Positions 12,740-25,924 are shown, counted from the stretch's first letter. The stretch: 64,000 nt of DNA from Cristatella mucedo (GCA_009760855.2 WPIO01000008.1:1822501-1886500); one strand, 5' to 3'. The notes: generated from the sequence alone by a model not told the origin. Numbers and translations: made by a program.

Positions 12740-14010
12740 CTGTAGTGAATGTCACAGCTGCCACGTTACTTCAATTCTCAACGACCTGCACAGACTTACC
12801 AGTGAGCATAGCATCAAGATTGTAAGGTCCTGTCGCTCGGTTATGCTCATTACTTATTAGAAAATTAGAAAATTTGAAAAATAATTAATAAAAATATTTT
12901 TTTAATCATTAGAAAGTTACCTCCCAATCGAGCTTCTATTCGCCACAATCCGAACATTACCATGCGAGAAAAGTATTTTATTTTCTTGATCCCACGGTAA
13001 TGTTTTGCCAAGAAATGTTTAACAACTAGAAACTGTTGGAAATTATGTACTTTGCGTGTAAGCTTTTCTTAGGACATTGCAATTCGCAGAGCTTTTTTTT
13101 GACTGCCCTCTTCGCATGATCGCAGGCGACTTTTATAATGCAACTTTTCTCTAGCTGCTTTCCTGCTGCTTTTCGCCGTTTTGGTGCCGAATTCCCGCCA
13201 GACGGTACGCCGCCGCAGTGTGCATTACTTTTTCCGAAAGCAGCTACGTTCGCTTGGCAGTCATATCCCTTGTTGTATACACTCCCTAGGTATGTGACCG
13301 TAAACGGAAGCGAATGCACAAATCCGCGAGCCGAGTTCATTGTCAGCATCCTGACGAACGCGTCGTCAGCAGCAAAAGCAGCGCAAATGACCAGGACGCG
13401 TGAGTTTCTCAGGCGAAGGACGCTGGAGAAGGACGCTGCCCGTCGCTCAGATTGTCACGGTAGTTTCAGTCACGCTTCACGGCTCCCTCACTGGTAATCT
13501 ATTTCTCACTCAATCCTTGCAGTGGAGGGTATTTGTTACAACCTGACGTCAGGATTCTACGTAATCGAACTCAGAGTAGGCACGTGCAAATTTCCTGTCA
13601 CGATACTGGCCGTAGCGAGAACTGGTTGGTTCAAAAGCATCTCCAGATTTATCGTGAACGAAGTTCGAATAGCTTCCAAAGCTACTGCAGGTAAGACTGC
13701 CCTAGCCAAGGCCAGGTTCGCGCTCGGCATTTCTACCGCGTGCTACTGAGTACTGTACAGCTGACGACCTCAGCGCTTCAAATTAAAGCCGTGGCCATCG
13801 GGTCATCGGCCAAGGGTCGTCGGCCACGGCAACCTACTGCAGGAAAGCTGTCGCAACAAACAACCAGCCAGCCGTTGTTGACGTCGGTACTGCTCGGTTC
13901 CGCCAAATCGCTAGGCTCAGACAGGAATAACTCGCTGGCATTCTCAGACACACGCCTCTTCGCACCTGTCGCTCTAGCTGTCTGATCTCCATCTTCATAT
14001 AATTCATTTA
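12740..14010. other. No supported gene
   Basis: Moderately GC-rich from 13,100 to 13,990, with open stretches at 13,138-13,497 and 13,522-13,749 on the plus strand. Neither shows a recognised motif; exons cannot be excluded. Confidence 0.4.
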
Positions 14011-14031
14011 TTTATATATATATATATATAT

Positions 14032-14168
14032 AATTCATTTGTATAGCGCCCTGAGAGAGCTTAATCACGATTCAGGCGCTTCACATATACATCGGGGCGC
14101 GAGCCCAATACCTCAGCCAGACCTCGGTCGGGGCGAGCACCTTAACCGCTGGACCAAACCAGCTCGGC
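14032..14168 (-). mobile_element. tRNA-derived SINE, family 2, with clear LINE-type tail
   Basis: Read on the minus strand: CCAGCGGTTAAGGTGCTCGC (A-box region), GGGCTCGCGCCCCG (B-box region), then GAAGCGCCTGAATCGTGATT and AAGCTCTCTCAGGGCGCTAT. That last part matches the 3' tail of the L2-type LINE. Confidence 0.72.
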
Positions 14169-14606
14169 ATCACCGACAGCCATCTTTGCATTGAGCTGAG
14201 CTTCGTAAAGTACATCTCCAGAGCTCTTGAACGTTCAGGTCATCAGCACTTCACTTGGTAACAGGATATGGGCGACGATTTTAGCTCCAGCTCTATTTCA
14301 ATTGATACCTAGATCTCAAAACTAGAGCATGATTATTGCGGACAATACAAGCAAGAGCACATCGTTTGAATTCACTTTATCCACACAACTCTGTGAAGTG
14401 GCAGACAAGTGGCTATTTAACTACGCAGCACGTGTAGCCTTCATTGTCTCCAGATAACTCAATGTTTTGTAAAGAAATAATGATCATTCTGGGAGCAAGT
14501 AACTAGAATTTTTACTCTTATGGAAGTTCAAGTCGAAGTTGCTATCCACTGTGCGAGCCCCAAGATTAAAAAAAGTGGAGGAGAGCAACAGGAAGACCTC
14601 ATGCCA

Positions 14607-14754
14607 AGGACGGAGTCAGGATTTTTTCAAGTTGGGACAAAGTACACCGCTCCTGCCCTCTTTGTCTTGGAAAATAAAATTTTCCCAGAATATATGTACT
14701 TCCCTCTGTTCTTGGGAGTGAGGCAATTACCCTCCTGCCCCTGGCTCCGAACGC
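14607..14754. mobile_element. Possible small MITE with GGAGCCAGG-type ends
   Basis: The left end CGGAGTCAGGATTTTTTCAA and the right end CTGGCTCCGAACG are imperfect inverted repeats. Similar ends occur near 10,660-10,935 and at 7,356-7,369 (GGCTCCGCCACTG). No clear target duplication was found. Confidence 0.3.
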
Positions 14755-17090
14755 CTGCCTTATGCTGTGATCAGGTGAAAATTTGAGCAGAAAAAAGATT
14801 CGATACTTAACGCTTGAACGTTCATTATTAGACCATCAAAATTTCCTGTTAGTGAACTTTATTCATTAAAATAACTAGAATGTATACACATGCAGCCGCT
14901 TAAAAATTAAATTGCAACAGCTGCCACAAAATCACTAGATTAAAAGCCGTGCCCAAGGGCTGAGATGGATCCAACCACAAGTACGACCGGATGGCATCTG
15001 CAAAGAAGTGAAAGCCTGCAAAATTATCTCAATTAATAGTAACAAAAAATAAATAGATATTGGCTGAACCGTCAAATGAATTCGTATAGCACTACACCAC
15101 CCAAAATGATATTGAAGGGCAAGAAAAAGAATTAAAGATTAAGCTTTAGTCCTCTCGAGGTGAACCAAACACTACCAAAGCCACAACCGAATACTAATAT
15201 TTAGCAAACGGAGCGGCATATTTTTGTTCCTGCCGACTAGCTACGTGGACTTCTGTCAATAGAATGGATAATAGTTCCGCTTTCATGGTTTCGCAGCTAT
15301 GATTCGCAGGGTCCGCCTCAACGAATCTGGGTAAGATGTAGTTGGCTGCTACACCTTAACCGTGTTGTGATTGGCCAGGTTAACCCACTGTAAAGTGGAA
15401 ATTCTGATCAAAAAATTGTTAACTTTGTTTAAATAATTTACTGTTTTCACTTTCACCGGGTTTCATTAATCGCCCTTTAATAGATCTTACATCTTTCATT
15501 GCCACACTTACGGTCTGATTAATTTTAAAGAATGTGAAATGAAGTGTCAGCCAAATGATATGGGTACTATGTGAGCGAAACTAGGTGCAGGCCGAAATAT
15601 TGGCCGACGACAGTTAGGGGACGACCTTCGGGGTCGATTTCTGTGCCTGTCGTTCTCTTTGTGGCCAGTAATGCTAGTACCTGTAAAATCAAGTGTCGTA
15701 ATGTCGTATCACCTCAGTGCTAACCGTCTCTGTGCTTTAATTATGGCAAGTGTAGACCAACCACTGTGTGGCTATATAAAAGTGCATTAATTATAATGCA
15801 TAGAATAAAAAATTACAACGAATTTAGAAACCTGAATCTCATTCTTAGCACATGAAATATGCTGAAATTGAAACATGGGAACTCATTAGCTATACAATGC
15901 ACAAATTCCAGCACTTTTAAGCACGTGAAGGACAATTTGATACGGATGGAGAAAAAGCTCTCTGAAGGTGAGTGTTTAGTTTTCATTTTGCCATCGGTCA
16001 AGTCGGAAGATGTCGTGATGTCGTGATGTCGGCCGGTAGAGAGTTTCTGGGTTTTTTGAGCATATGTGTGAGCTTGACGATGATATTTGACATTTTTCGC
16101 TTCAGTTCGTAACAGCAACGGTCAGCTTGCAAGGATTCCATTCTTTAATCTTGGTCACTGGTCGTGGTATTCTCTAAGTCTAAACGTTTCAGTGCCAACG
16201 ACGCTCTTGGTATGTACCAACGAACATTGTTACACGCGCATGCTTGTTTTCATATCGGTCCCTGTGAAAGCCATCACGAGCGGAAGTTTCCAGAAAATCT
16301 ATGAACACCAATTTCCTTGGCTCGCTTTGATGCATGATCAAACCAATGAGCGAGCCCGCACTTTTGCAGTATGGCAATGTCTCGCAGTGCACGCCGCAAG
16401 CTTGAAAGCATTAAGGTACGCTATCGCTTAATGAGTAAGTGGTAGCCTCGGTTGCTTAAAATAAAACCAAAATCTAGCCCTTGTACACTGACTAAGCAAT
16501 GTAACGTGCCAAAACGTTAAATATGGTCTGCTCAAAACCTTACCCGCACCGACCAAGGAATCTGCCTACCTATATTTAGTTTCCCGATCTGAATCCATCA
16601 TCTTGGTACTTGAGATCAAGAAATTTCGTTTTGACTATTGGTACTTCGTATCAAAAAAGAGTGGATTTCAATTAGACTTTTGCAGTGAATCATCGAACTA
16701 GAGACTCGAAGAGGCATGGGCACGAGAGGAGAACAACTTCCGGAGACCGATGCGTTACTGGGCCTTACCGACCATCACGTGATACCGATCCGTTGCCGTT
16801 CATATAGTCTTTTTCCGGCTGTAAGCTTTCTTCCGTACGTGCTCTCCAACACAATCTCTTTCAATAGATATGCTCGACAAAGGGAAATGACCTACTAGAA
16901 GCTTATCGGAACGCCCAAAATGACTGCTGCTAGCTCCAACCAACTGCGAATAGCCTAATTCATGGCCAAAAACCTTGATGAACTCAATTGACAGTCAAGT
17001 GTGTTCGCGGTTAAAATCATGGATCTGTGAACACAGGCTTTAGGACGCCTCTTCGCCAGTTCTTTAGCAGCAGCGTGCAATACTTTAGAC
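14755..17090. other. No gene seen
   Basis: Mostly AT-rich. A 114-codon open stretch at 16,087-16,431 has no recognised domain. Confidence 0.45.
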
Positions 17091-17482
17091 CAGAGGTCGG
17101 CAAACTCCGTTCTTTAAGCCAGATCCGGCCTAGCTAGTGCTCCAGTCCGGCCTAGCGGCCCCCTAGTTAGTTATTGACGGATTCGGCCTACCTGAGTTGC
17201 TGCGGTTTTCTTCTCCTTCACTATAGAGGTACTCTGACTTACGAGTATCCCAACTAGTGAGTTGAGTACGCACGAGCCGTCTCTCTCGCCCGCTTTTTGC
17301 TTTGATTTTGAGAGCAAACTGTTATTGTGCTTGATTTTGCTTCGCGAGTTTCGCAGTAAAAAGTGGGCATAGCCGCTACGCCTACTTCCGGTCGGTCGGA
17401 GTGGGCGTGGTTTCCTTTAGCCTAGTGTGTCTTCTTGACCTCCTGAAATGGCCTAGTAGCCCGAATGGTTTGCCGACCTCTG
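17091..17482 (+). mobile_element. hAT-type MITE, 392 bp, with target-site duplication
   Basis: Both ends carry the 15-bp inverted repeat CAGAGGTCGGCAAAC. The 8-bp flanks CTTTAGAC and CTTTAGGA agree at 6 of 8 bases, as expected for a hAT target duplication. The inside has repeated CCGGCCTAG-type motifs near the left end. No coding capacity; moved in trans by a hAT transposase. Confidence 0.85.
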
Positions 17483-18044
17483 CTTTAGGATTCCCGTGAG
17501 GCCGCTCGCTTATGATTTGTTGACCGATTATGTGTGTGCTGATGCCGTCGTCTCAATCACATCTTAAGGAGCTATTACTGAGCAAAAACAACAGCGGCTT
17601 TCTTGCGTCACCTATGCATCTCCCCATCGTAGAAATCCCTTAATCTTCAGCTATCCGCCGAGTAATTGGCTAATGACCTTTGCACTACTCAGCAAATGCA
17701 GCTTCCATTGTGTCTCGTCGAACAAAAAAGTTAATAAGATACAGGAAATAAAAATAATCATTCTGCGACCGTTTGTATTGCTAGAATTCGCACTCATATG
17801 AATATTCAAGTTGAAGCCTTTACTATATTTATAAATCTTCAAAAAGACTTTTGCATGCAAAAAACCCCATGGCGAGGGAAATTTTTTCCCTGCGATACCC
17901 AAACGGTTAGGTATTCTAGGTGCTTTTTCCAAAAGCCAATAACAATAATTATAATGGTAATACGACAATCGCATAGCTTCATACGACAACTAAATTTATT
18001 CCCAGGCACTTTTCACACGATGCAGAGGAATTCTGTCAATTGTT

Positions 18045-18612
18045 TATTCGTAATTATACATTTTTTATAGCGCCCTCAGAGAAGCCAACCTCTTTCTAGA
18101 GACTTAAAATTTGCTGAAAGCGCCCTCAGACAACCCAATCTTTTTTTAGGTGCTTTCTATCTGATGCAAAAGAAGCACGATCGGATAGTTAGCTGTAGCA
18201 TGCTCAATGAACAATAAAAGAAGCATAAAGTTGTTAGATGTGGCATGAACAGGCTGAGCATGCAAATATGGTTAGTGGCAGCATGCACGGTGTCAGCACG
18301 CATAAGCACATAAAGAATTAATCACATGGACCCACTAAATGCTGCGATAAATAGTTGCGTGTTTAGTTTCTTTTTAAATGTGGTCAAGTCAGGGGATATT
18401 GTGACACAAATTGGAAGTGAGTTTCTGGCTTTAGGAGAGTATGAACTGGAGGCACGGTCTCCAAAGAATTTGAGGTTCGTACAAGGTATGGGTAAACGAT
18501 TAGATTCCGAAAAGCTGGTGGTACGATGCTTGGAATAGAGGGGGTAGATCGGAAATATAGGCTGGAGCAAAAGAATGAATAAATCTAATAGTGAATGGCA
18601 GAACCTTGAAGT
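18045..18612 (-). mobile_element. L2-type LINE fragment, minus orientation, with doubled tail
   Basis: The minus strand reads FFGDRASSSYSPKARNSLPI and LFIAAFSGSM. The GCGCCCTCAGAGAA-type tail appears twice, at about 18,068 and 18,120. Confidence 0.87.
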
Positions 18613-18770
18613 CTGACCCTGTGCATGTCACCCCTAACCATCTTATTCATGTTGTTTATCAAGCATGATACCACTCACCATTCGATCGTGTTTCCTTTGC
18701 AGCAAATGTAAAACGCGTATACAGAGATTGAGTTCTCTGAGGGCATTTTATCAAGTGTATTATTATTAAG
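18613..18770 (+). mobile_element. L2-type LINE tail, plus orientation, abutting the previous copy
   Basis: Starts GACCCTGTGCATGTCACC and ends with the GAGATTGAGTTCTCTGAGGG tail and AAGTGTATTATTATTAAG. Together with 18,045-18,612 it forms an inverted pair meeting at their 5' truncation points. Confidence 0.85.
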
Positions 18771-18779
18771 TCAACAAAT

Positions 18780-18910
18780 TGCTCCACTAGGAGCAAGGTA
18801 CAGGCGAACCGAAAGCCGCTTAGGCTTTTGGCTCGCTATAGAAAACCCTCTTGGTTAATACCCACTTAGTTGTCATAGCTTTGTGGAGTTACAGAAGGAG
18901 ATACATTGGA
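18780..18910. repeat. Family B fragment, reverse orientation
   Basis: GCTTTGTGGAGTTACAGAAG and AAAGCCGCTTAGGCTTTTGG match the family terminus. It follows a LINE tail directly. Confidence 0.65.
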
Positions 18911-19060
18911 CTACGTAACATTCGAAAGACTTAATTTATCAAGGGACTATAGATGTTTTGAAACTGAGGTAATAGTAGACCTGATGAAAACTAAAATAGA
19001 GTCACCTACAATAGCGCTGGAGTCAGAGCACTGGGCGGCTCGAGACAGTGCTGGGCAAAC

Positions 19061-19200
19061 TGCCGCGCTGGTTGTGCCTAGTGGTTAAGGCTCTCGCCTC
19101 GAACCAAGCTTAAGGTGAATAAATTTGATCATCGAGGTCGTGGGCTCGAGCCCCGTCGTACATTTGAAGCGCCTTTAAAGATGTTAAGTCTCTTTAAAGA
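19061..19200 (+). mobile_element. tRNA-derived SINE, family 2, with LINE-like tail
   Basis: A tRNA-like head (GCCTAGTGGTTAAGGCTCTCG) and B box (GGGCTCGAGCCCC) are followed by GAAGCGCCTTTAAAGATG and TTAAGTCTCTTTAAAG, a diverged form of the LINE tail. Confidence 0.65.
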
Positions 19201-19205
19201 AATAT

Positions 19206-19345
19206 TAGCTGATTTAACAGCCTCATTTTGTATAGCGGCAGAAGAGCCTTAAGGCTATCATCGCCGCTTGCAGGATTCAAGCCACGACCTCGGGACCGAT
19301 GTCGCGAAGAGCAACCGCTTTACCTAGTGTGCTATCACGGCTCAC
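19206..19345 (-). mobile_element. tRNA-derived SINE, family 1
   Basis: The reversed tail AGCTGATTTAACAGCCTCATT is followed by the body and a tRNA-like head (GGATTCAAGCC, a degenerate B box, reversed). Confidence 0.75.
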
Positions 19346-19349
19346 CAGC

Positions 19350-21094
19350 TCTTAGGGCGCTGTACAAATGTAGTTATCTAGTTATATAGTTATATTATAT
19401 ATACTGTACATGCGCCCGCGTGTCCCCTCTCTTGCTGGAGCGGGCTTTCTTCGGGCGATGACCAAATATTAAACCCTGGCAGAAGCAGCAGCAACCAGCA
19501 ACGCATTTGAGCGACAATAGCGAAAAGGCAATAGATTGGAAGGTAGTACCGGATACTGAGGTGACTAAGGTCGCCCTAGTCATAGCAGCCCACTCGGTCT
19601 CATGCCGGCGCGGATATGAAGGCACGTGGGGTGGCACGAGGGAGACGGGGAGCGGGAGCCTGTTGACTGGACGGCACGTGCCTGCGGCATTCAATTACAA
19701 GTCCATCGGCACGTAATTCCTTGCGCACTACGGTCCACAAAAAAATGGATACGCTTTAAAAGGGTCTTAGCTGCATTACTTTTCATATTAGACACTTGTA
19801 AGAATTTGGACTGTTGCAAAATTTCTCAGCAGCCATAAAACGACAGTGAGGCTCGGTGAGCCGAAAGTGGAAGAGCAAGCACGAACGAGTAGATGATGCA
19901 CATATAGATCGCGAAACTGAGCGCGAATTTGCCGTCATTGTTTTTTGTCATAATGACGTATAGCGCAGTGCCTCAAAAAAGCTATTTAATTTCTACCGCT
20001 CGCTATGCATTATTAGTTATAGTCATCTGAAAAGCGGCTGGAGCAGCCCGTAAAAAGCAATGGAAAAGCCCAATTTCCATTCGATTTTTTCTATGCGTAT
20101 TTGTTCGCAAACCTTACATTTGTCTCATTGCTGCCTCTTGATAGAGTGTAACGTATCAAAAGTGGTCCGATACTTCCGGTTTACGCCTACGCTTCTTCGG
20201 CGACGCCAGGCCATGCGGACCAGGTGCTTGCTGCCGCTGGTACTTTTCCATCGACGGATCGGAGTGCTCGAATCCAGGCCCCATTGAGGGCGTTGCATAC
20301 ATGCTGGCTAGCTACGATTTTCATCGTCCTGGAGCTGGTAAGTATTGACCCGCCGCATCGTTTAAAGCTTCTCTTTATATAATACCGAGACATTTCTTGG
20401 GGATATGAGATATATAATAACCTCAACTTACAGTCGACGGCGTATGCAACGGAATATTATCTGGCAGTCACACTATCAAGTACAACGTTGGCCCATGCCT
20501 CAGCAGCACGATCAAAGACTGTCACACTGGATCCTCTGGTTCGACTATGCATATCATGGTGGACGAAGTGCAGCCTGACTACGAAGTAGCTTGTGCATCG
20601 CCTTTGGCTTGCCCTTAAACTTTCAAGCGTCATACGCAGAAACTGATGGTGACTCCTCAAACTCCAAAGTACCTTTTTTCTCTGCCCGCGAATTTATGCT
20701 GTCATAAGTATGCCACAAGCGGCGCCTTTCAAGCTTTAGCATGTGATCAATCGCATGTCAAGCAAGCTCGTTGACGTGCGAGAGTCTCTCGCCAATTTTT
20801 GGCACTTCGACTCATTGTATCGAGTTGCTTTACTCAATTTAAGGCAGCTCTAGACTCGATATTTTGGTGAAATGTAACTAAAGGCTACTTCGAACCCCAA
20901 ACAAACGGTTTCTGCCAATAGTCTGCAGCAATGTACAGCATTTAGCGGTGGCGTTATGCGCTCTGCGAGTTCAATTTAAAAGACAACTTAATTACACAGC
21001 AACACGCAGGCAAAAGGGCAAAGTTCTCAAAGCTCTCGAATAACTGATTCGTCCATATCGCTTTTACGAATTTGCCTCTTTTTATATGTATCCA
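19350..21094. other. No gene seen
   Basis: Unique sequence of mixed composition. Short open stretches lack motifs. Confidence 0.45.
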
Positions 21095-21391
<297 letters not shown>

Positions 21392-23044
21392 CCAAGAAAG
21401 AATTTATATACAGTTTCTCCATCATGCTAGACTGTCGTGAAATTTTTGGAGTTCTTTTAATTATTTAGAACAATACTTTGTCAACTAAAGTGATTCGTAG
21501 CGGCGATTGATTCCTGTTTGTTTCACCTTTGCTTTTCTCCGTGTGCACATTCAACAGCTTAACCCAATCAGCTTCCGGCGGCTTCCGGTGACTTTGCCGC
21601 CAGCAGAAGATCTAAAGTACGAGATAGTAAAAAACATCACACAACGTGCTGTGTGCAGCTGCAAACAAAAAAATATGTATGTATGCCATTCATCCCGGTC
21701 AACGTCAGTTTATGTCACCCTTAGTGAGCTGCCATAGTTTAGCATACGCCATGGCAGCTAGGAGGTCGTAATGCCTCAGGGACCCACGTAGGTATGTCGA
21801 CGATAGCAGAGCATGACGCCAAAAAAGAACCATCGTGCCTTAACAACAAACAATTCACTAGTTCGTCCACGTAGAGCGGCATATTTTACCCTAACAGATT
21901 TTGATGTGGAGTTTGACGTAGTTACTATGAATCTGAGACGGCTGCCAAAAATATGAGGCCGGAGCACGTCAAATGAGAAAGCTAAATGTATTGAGCACGC
22001 CTGTACATCGGCCAACCTAAGTAGTTTTTCATGTAATCAGTCACGATCTGCAGCGAACTTCATCTAGCGCGTCCTAAAAATTAAGGCTCAGATTGCGGTC
22101 AGGTGTCTGTGATAGCTGCCGTGCAGCCATTCTTTGACATATCGCTTTTTACTGCACGTTAGAGTTACATTTATCAGGTCCGAGAAGAGAGGCCGCCTGC
22201 ATAGCCTTAACGCGAAACATGTTGACTAAAGGGCTGCAATATGCTGACCCAATGTACTCTTAGTCCGCAGCCATTTATTTTGCTCCTCGGTAATCGTACA
22301 CTTTTGGACTCGGCTGACTGATATCGTCGCTACTGCTCTTATTCTTTCCTCCATTCTTTCCCGTGGCTCCTCGCTTCCTTTCTTCCTCGCAGCAGTTATT
22401 CCTCCACCTTGTAACTCTGCCTTTCCTCCCCTTTCGTCCCTCTTTTCGGTCCGCTGGAAAGCGAAGCACCAAGCCTAAGCAATCTGTCAATCTAGTCTCT
22501 GGTAGCATACAGAACTGTCAGTCCTCATGAGCGGACAGAATTGCCATCACTTAGCCTCAACTCTCAAAAAGATTAAGCTTGCGTTGGCATCTGAAATCCA
22601 GCGACTGCTTTTGAGCCAGGCATGTCGAGCACCGACGTGCAACTTTGCACGAGAAGCCGCGCGATCGGCGAGCGGTATTTACAATCTAGCCAATAGCTTA
22701 TTGAAATGGAACATTTCCAAATGAGACCGACGCTCCGCCGGCCTAGTGGAAAGGGGGATTTAGGGTCCGCTTAACGCACTGATGACGTCCTTTGCCGCGG
22801 ACATATCTGCGGGAGAAAGGCGAGCCCACTCTTGGACTTTCGTATTCACTGAGGTCAGGGCCGGCCTGTGTGGCCATTAGCGACTACGGAAACTTAACAC
22901 GCTAGCAGTTCAGTTAAGTTTGCGTGCGATTAGCGACCATAAGACAAGTAACGTGCGAAGCCTGCTTACTAGTGAATTGCCCTTATAATTGCTTACATCT
23001 TTAGCTCGTGATGTCGTTCCACCTACCGCACTACTTGCTTGACA
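21392..23044. other. No gene seen
   Basis: Unique sequence; a pyrimidine-rich strip lies at 22,320-22,450. Confidence 0.45.
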
Positions 23045-23440
23045 GGTAGTGTAATGTAATGCATGTATTGTAATGTAACGTATCTCCGTCTGTAACTCCA
23101 CAAAGCCATGAGGATTAATGGGGTGTTACGCAAGGGAGTTTTCTATAGTGCCCTCAAAGTCAAAGCGGCTTTCGCTACGCACTCGGTGGTCAATAGACTT
23201 CATCTCACGCAGCAAAGAGAAAGTTAACAGTAGCTTAGCTGAGTCAGTAGGGCAGTTGAGGTAGTGAGTAGCATTGAAGTAGCGGCTAAGGACGGCTGGA
23301 AAAAGATGAGCCACAGTCGGCAGCAGGAAAGAAGATGCCGTTGCATAAGAATTTTGAAGGCGAGTTCCACGGTCTAGGACCTGTAGAGAAAAAGCGTCTG
23401 TTGCCAAAGGTCTTTAAGTGGAGGAACATTGAAGAAGAGT
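23045..23440. repeat. Family B repeat copy
   Basis: GTAATGTAATGCATG repeats are followed by TCTGTAACTCCACAAAGCC and CACAGTCGGCAGCAGGAAAG. Confidence 0.8.
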
Positions 23441-23724
23441 GGCAGGTGAATGACCAAACAAGCAAGCTATTCAGGCTACTGTGCGGTTCATGTGCCTACA
23501 ATTGTGCTCGATCTCGAGTACGATGCCGAAATTTTCCTACACCAGTCTGCATTGATACAGCTTATATAAGGAAGTGTGGCAGCTATAAGGACTTACGTGA
23601 GCAATCTATGAGTGTGGATGTCTAATTTGAGCCGTTTTTTGTGAAAATCGGTGCAAAATGTTGTTTGCATGAGCCAACCATTTCTTTCCCAAGACGTATT
23701 AACTTGAGTGGCAGACGGCTGCAG

Positions 23725-24020
23725 AAAGTAGGGTGACGACATTCACTCTCCTGCTGCCAACGGTGGCGTATCGTTTCCAGCCGTCCTGAGAAGCTACTTT
23801 CATGCTACTCACTTCCTCGACCGCCCTCGTGACTAAGCCATGCTTTTCACTTCCTTTTTTTAGGTGAGATTTAGTCTGTAGGCTACCTTATCCACACCGA
23901 AAGTCGCTTAAGCTTTGAAAGCACTATAAAAGAAACTCTCCGGCGTATTGCTTCGTTAATCCATGTGGACTTGCGAAGTTATCGGCGAAGATGCATTACA
24001 TTATTTTACCTTACAATACA
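23725..24020. repeat. Family B repeat copy, reverse orientation
   Basis: CATGCTACTCACTTCCTCGA and ACTTGCGAAGTTATCGGCG, then ATTACATTATTTTACCTTACA. With 23,045-23,440 it forms a wide inverted pair. Confidence 0.75.
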
Positions 24021-25004
24021 TGGTAAATGACGTTTATTATTGAGCAAGACTGAATGCTAACTGCATCTGCTGGATTCATAACCATTGTTGTGACTCGGGT
24101 TTGTGGCCTTAGCATATTGCTAGCCATAAGCTCAGCGAACACCCTGCTCCATTTATTGGCTTTCTTAGACGTGGTCCTCTGAGAAGGCTCAGCTTAGCAT
24201 ATACAGAGCCAGGCGTCGCCTTCCTGGCCATAGACTGTGCGTGCATTAGCACATACTGCAGGACAGGCACTCGTAAGCGGAATTACTTTACGGCGCCGCG
24301 AGAGTCAGCTTTAGTGGTCGGCCTTGACCTTTGAATCCGAACCTTGCTCGCGTATTGACATTCACCTGTTCGAACATAGCATCAGGATTTTTTTAAGCTG
24401 TCGGCTGATGTGACAGACACGCTGAATTTCGAGGAGCTTGGATTGAAGGGTGTTGTTTGACAGTGTCTCCTCCAGCGGCGGCGGTTCTAGTGGGAGTCTC
24501 ACGCACGGAGACACAGCGGGGCGCTCGTGCGCGGTAAGCGAGACTCCCTTTATTCCTCTCAACGGGCACATATCTATGGGAGCCCAATCAATCGCAGCAG
24601 ATGACAAGAAATACAATCCGCACTAGTGGCCCGACGCTGCACTGCTTCAGCGGCGCCACAGGTGAGGTGGGTGCATGAGGCGAGTCAGGCGATTCGCTAA
24701 TTACAGCAGAAGCCACGGGCGCACACAACATCCCTTCCCCGCAAAATCAAATAGATTTCATAGTCCACCAGCCTAGCTGGAGAGGCGGTGGCCCTCACGA
24801 CTGGAACGTCGCGTAGCCATTGGCTCCCTGCGTTCTCCTCTTCTGCCTGCTCAGGCGGTGCCTCGACTCAGAGCGGCTTTGTCGTTCCAGCGGTTTGTCG
24901 TTCGGCCTCTGGCAGGATAAATTAATTTAGCATCAACGAGCTCCGACCGTTTGTAACATCACACGGTCGCATGTACTAACAAAGGAGAGGCCTGTGCGGC
25001 GCTC

Positions 25005-25210
25005 GGCGCTCGTACGGCAGCGAGAAGACTGCATCTCACCTATCAAAGAAAACGTGCGAAGCATGGCTTCGACTGCCCTCGTGACTGCCCTCGTGACTCG
25101 AAGCAGTCACGAGGGCAGTCGAGGAAGTGAGTAGCGTGGAAGTAGCTCCTCAGGACGGCCGGACCGGATATGCCACCGTCGGCAGCAGGGGAATAGTTGT
25201 CGTAGCCCTA
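25005..25210. repeat. Family B fragment containing a 20-bp palindrome
   Basis: CACCGTCGGCAGCAGGGGAA and GAGGAAGTGAGTAGCGTGGA match the family. Perfect inverted arms lie at 25,069-25,088 and 25,103-25,122. Confidence 0.65.
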
Positions 25211-25924
25211 CTTGCTCCAGGCGTCTGCCACATAAGTTGATACGTCTGCGGGGAGGGAGGCAAGAAACGGTCGGCTTACGCGAAAGACCCCTTGCTCCGC
25301 TGATGGCTTAGCGGTTTAGCAAAACATACCGCCGCCGTTAGAGACGGGTGCGGCCGCCTTCACCTGCGGACAAAACTAGGCCGCAAGCGCTGAGCTCGTA
25401 ACGGCGCTAGTCACAGCCGACGCGTGACGACTGCTGGCGACGACGGAGCCTCGCATCGCGACTAGCGACTTGCGGGTGCAGCGCCGATCCACGCATCCAG
25501 ATGTGGCGAAAGTATCGGAACACTGTAGTAGTGAAGAGCGTGCTTCACCTCGAGATAACAAGTCCGCATCCGTAGCGTAGAGAAGCCTAGCCGAAAGCGG
25601 CTACAGGGCTACAGGCGTTTAGCAGCGGCCGCGACGTGTCACCGGCGCTCTCGCGAGACTCAGTGGCCTACAGCACAGCTCAGGTCAAATGCCAAGATCT
25701 ATTTCCAGAGCACAGCTCACTGCCCGGCAACCTGCCCGCACCGTCCCGGCTTTTAAGCGGCCTCGGCCATAGTTAACCGTATAATCAGCTCCTGATCGTT
25801 ATTATTCAGGAACTGCGAGCGATGAGCATCGGTCACAATCTGGCCGGCTGGATAGCGAACTGCTATCCTTCTTATTGTGGGGCTCTTCTCCTAGATAGGC
25901 ACGTTAATAATGATAATATTTTTT

